A stretch of 64,000 nucleotides of DNA, from contig DDLV01000008.1 in the NCBI GenBank assembly GCA_002340325.1, positions 20,946-84,945 of the forward strand. Reading direction: 5' to 3'. Position numbers and translations under genes: made by a program. This document shows positions 63,912 to 64,000 of this stretch, piece by piece (position 1 is the stretch's first letter; every line of letters begins with the position of its first letter). Under the pieces are notes generated by a model that searched no databases, was not told where the DNA came from, and was given only the letters and a program-made list of their open reading frames with translations. The DNA is from Glaciecola sp. UBA2563. GTDB lineage: Bacteria > Pseudomonadota > Gammaproteobacteria > Enterobacterales > Alteromonadaceae.

Positions 63912-64000
63912 GTTGCGGCATATTCACAGGTAAAAGACGCTGGTCCACGTCCCTGTGCGCTCGGGCTCGCGCGTCCATGCGCTCGCACGCTTTTACCTGT
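63912..64000. repeat. Structured intergenic repeat, family B copy 3 (cut by window end)
   Basis: ACAGGTAAAAGACGCT pairs with GCACGCTTTTACCTGT across GCTCGGGCTCGCGCGTCCAT and CATGCGCTC. The stem again differs from copies 1 and 2 (CAGGTAAAAG against ACATGTAAAAG and CATTTAAAAG) and stays fully paired. The element runs beyond base 64000. Confidence 0.8.

Overview
The window comes from a Gram-negative, probably marine gammaproteobacterium close to the Alteromonadales. This is inferred from gene content (TonB receptor, trimeric-type porin, YggN, AMIN/LysM amidase, ped/exa-type quinoprotein genes) and a moderately AT-rich base composition. No rRNA, tRNA, CRISPR array, prophage or transposase gene was seen by eye.

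The core (about 1-32.6 kb) is a periplasmic PQQ-dependent alcohol oxidation island. It opens with the end of a TonB receptor fused in operon to a NitT/TauT-type ABC importer, then a porin, two uncharacterised proteins, a Rickettsia/Thermus-type isocitrate dehydrogenase and a divergent LysR regulator. Next come a NarL/FixJ response regulator, an overlapping NosR-like / FIST / hybrid histidine kinase operon, an ExaC-type aldehyde dehydrogenase, a second two-component pair, a quinoprotein alcohol dehydrogenase carrying the Asp-Tyr-Asp signature of lanthanide-dependent enzymes, a MxaJ/XoxJ-like binding protein, the ped-type ABC set (binding protein, beta-propeller, ATPase, permease), pqqABCDE with a pqqF-like peptidase, and a PedF-type cytochrome c. 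Alcohol would be oxidised in the periplasm, electrons passed to the cytochrome, and the aldehyde oxidised in the cytoplasm.

The promoters of the island share an imperfect inverted repeat, AATTCCTAC-TNNA-GTAGG. It lies upstream of the response regulator, aldehyde dehydrogenase, alcohol dehydrogenase, binding-protein pair, pqqA and cytochrome genes, with a half-site before the porin. This defines a probable regulon operator of one of the local NarL-type regulators.

From 33 to 39 kb there is a Cache-domain two-component system next to a TRAP transporter of the TakP (2-oxo acid) type. From 39 to 64 kb the content is mixed: YggN, small unknown proteins, a chemoreceptor, an MFS exporter, a cell-wall amidase, a frameshifted serine carboxypeptidase beside a 267-bp inverted-repeat element, an alpha/beta hydrolase, YiiM, a membrane nucleotide cyclase, an EamA transporter, serC-serA, a PNPOx/FNR/ferredoxin fusion with a GST and LysR regulator, a sulfatase and a second GST.

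Two families of long structured intergenic repeats are present (two copies at 4.3 and 25.1 kb; three at 35.6, 60.0 and 63.9 kb). Their stems differ in sequence between copies but stay base-paired.
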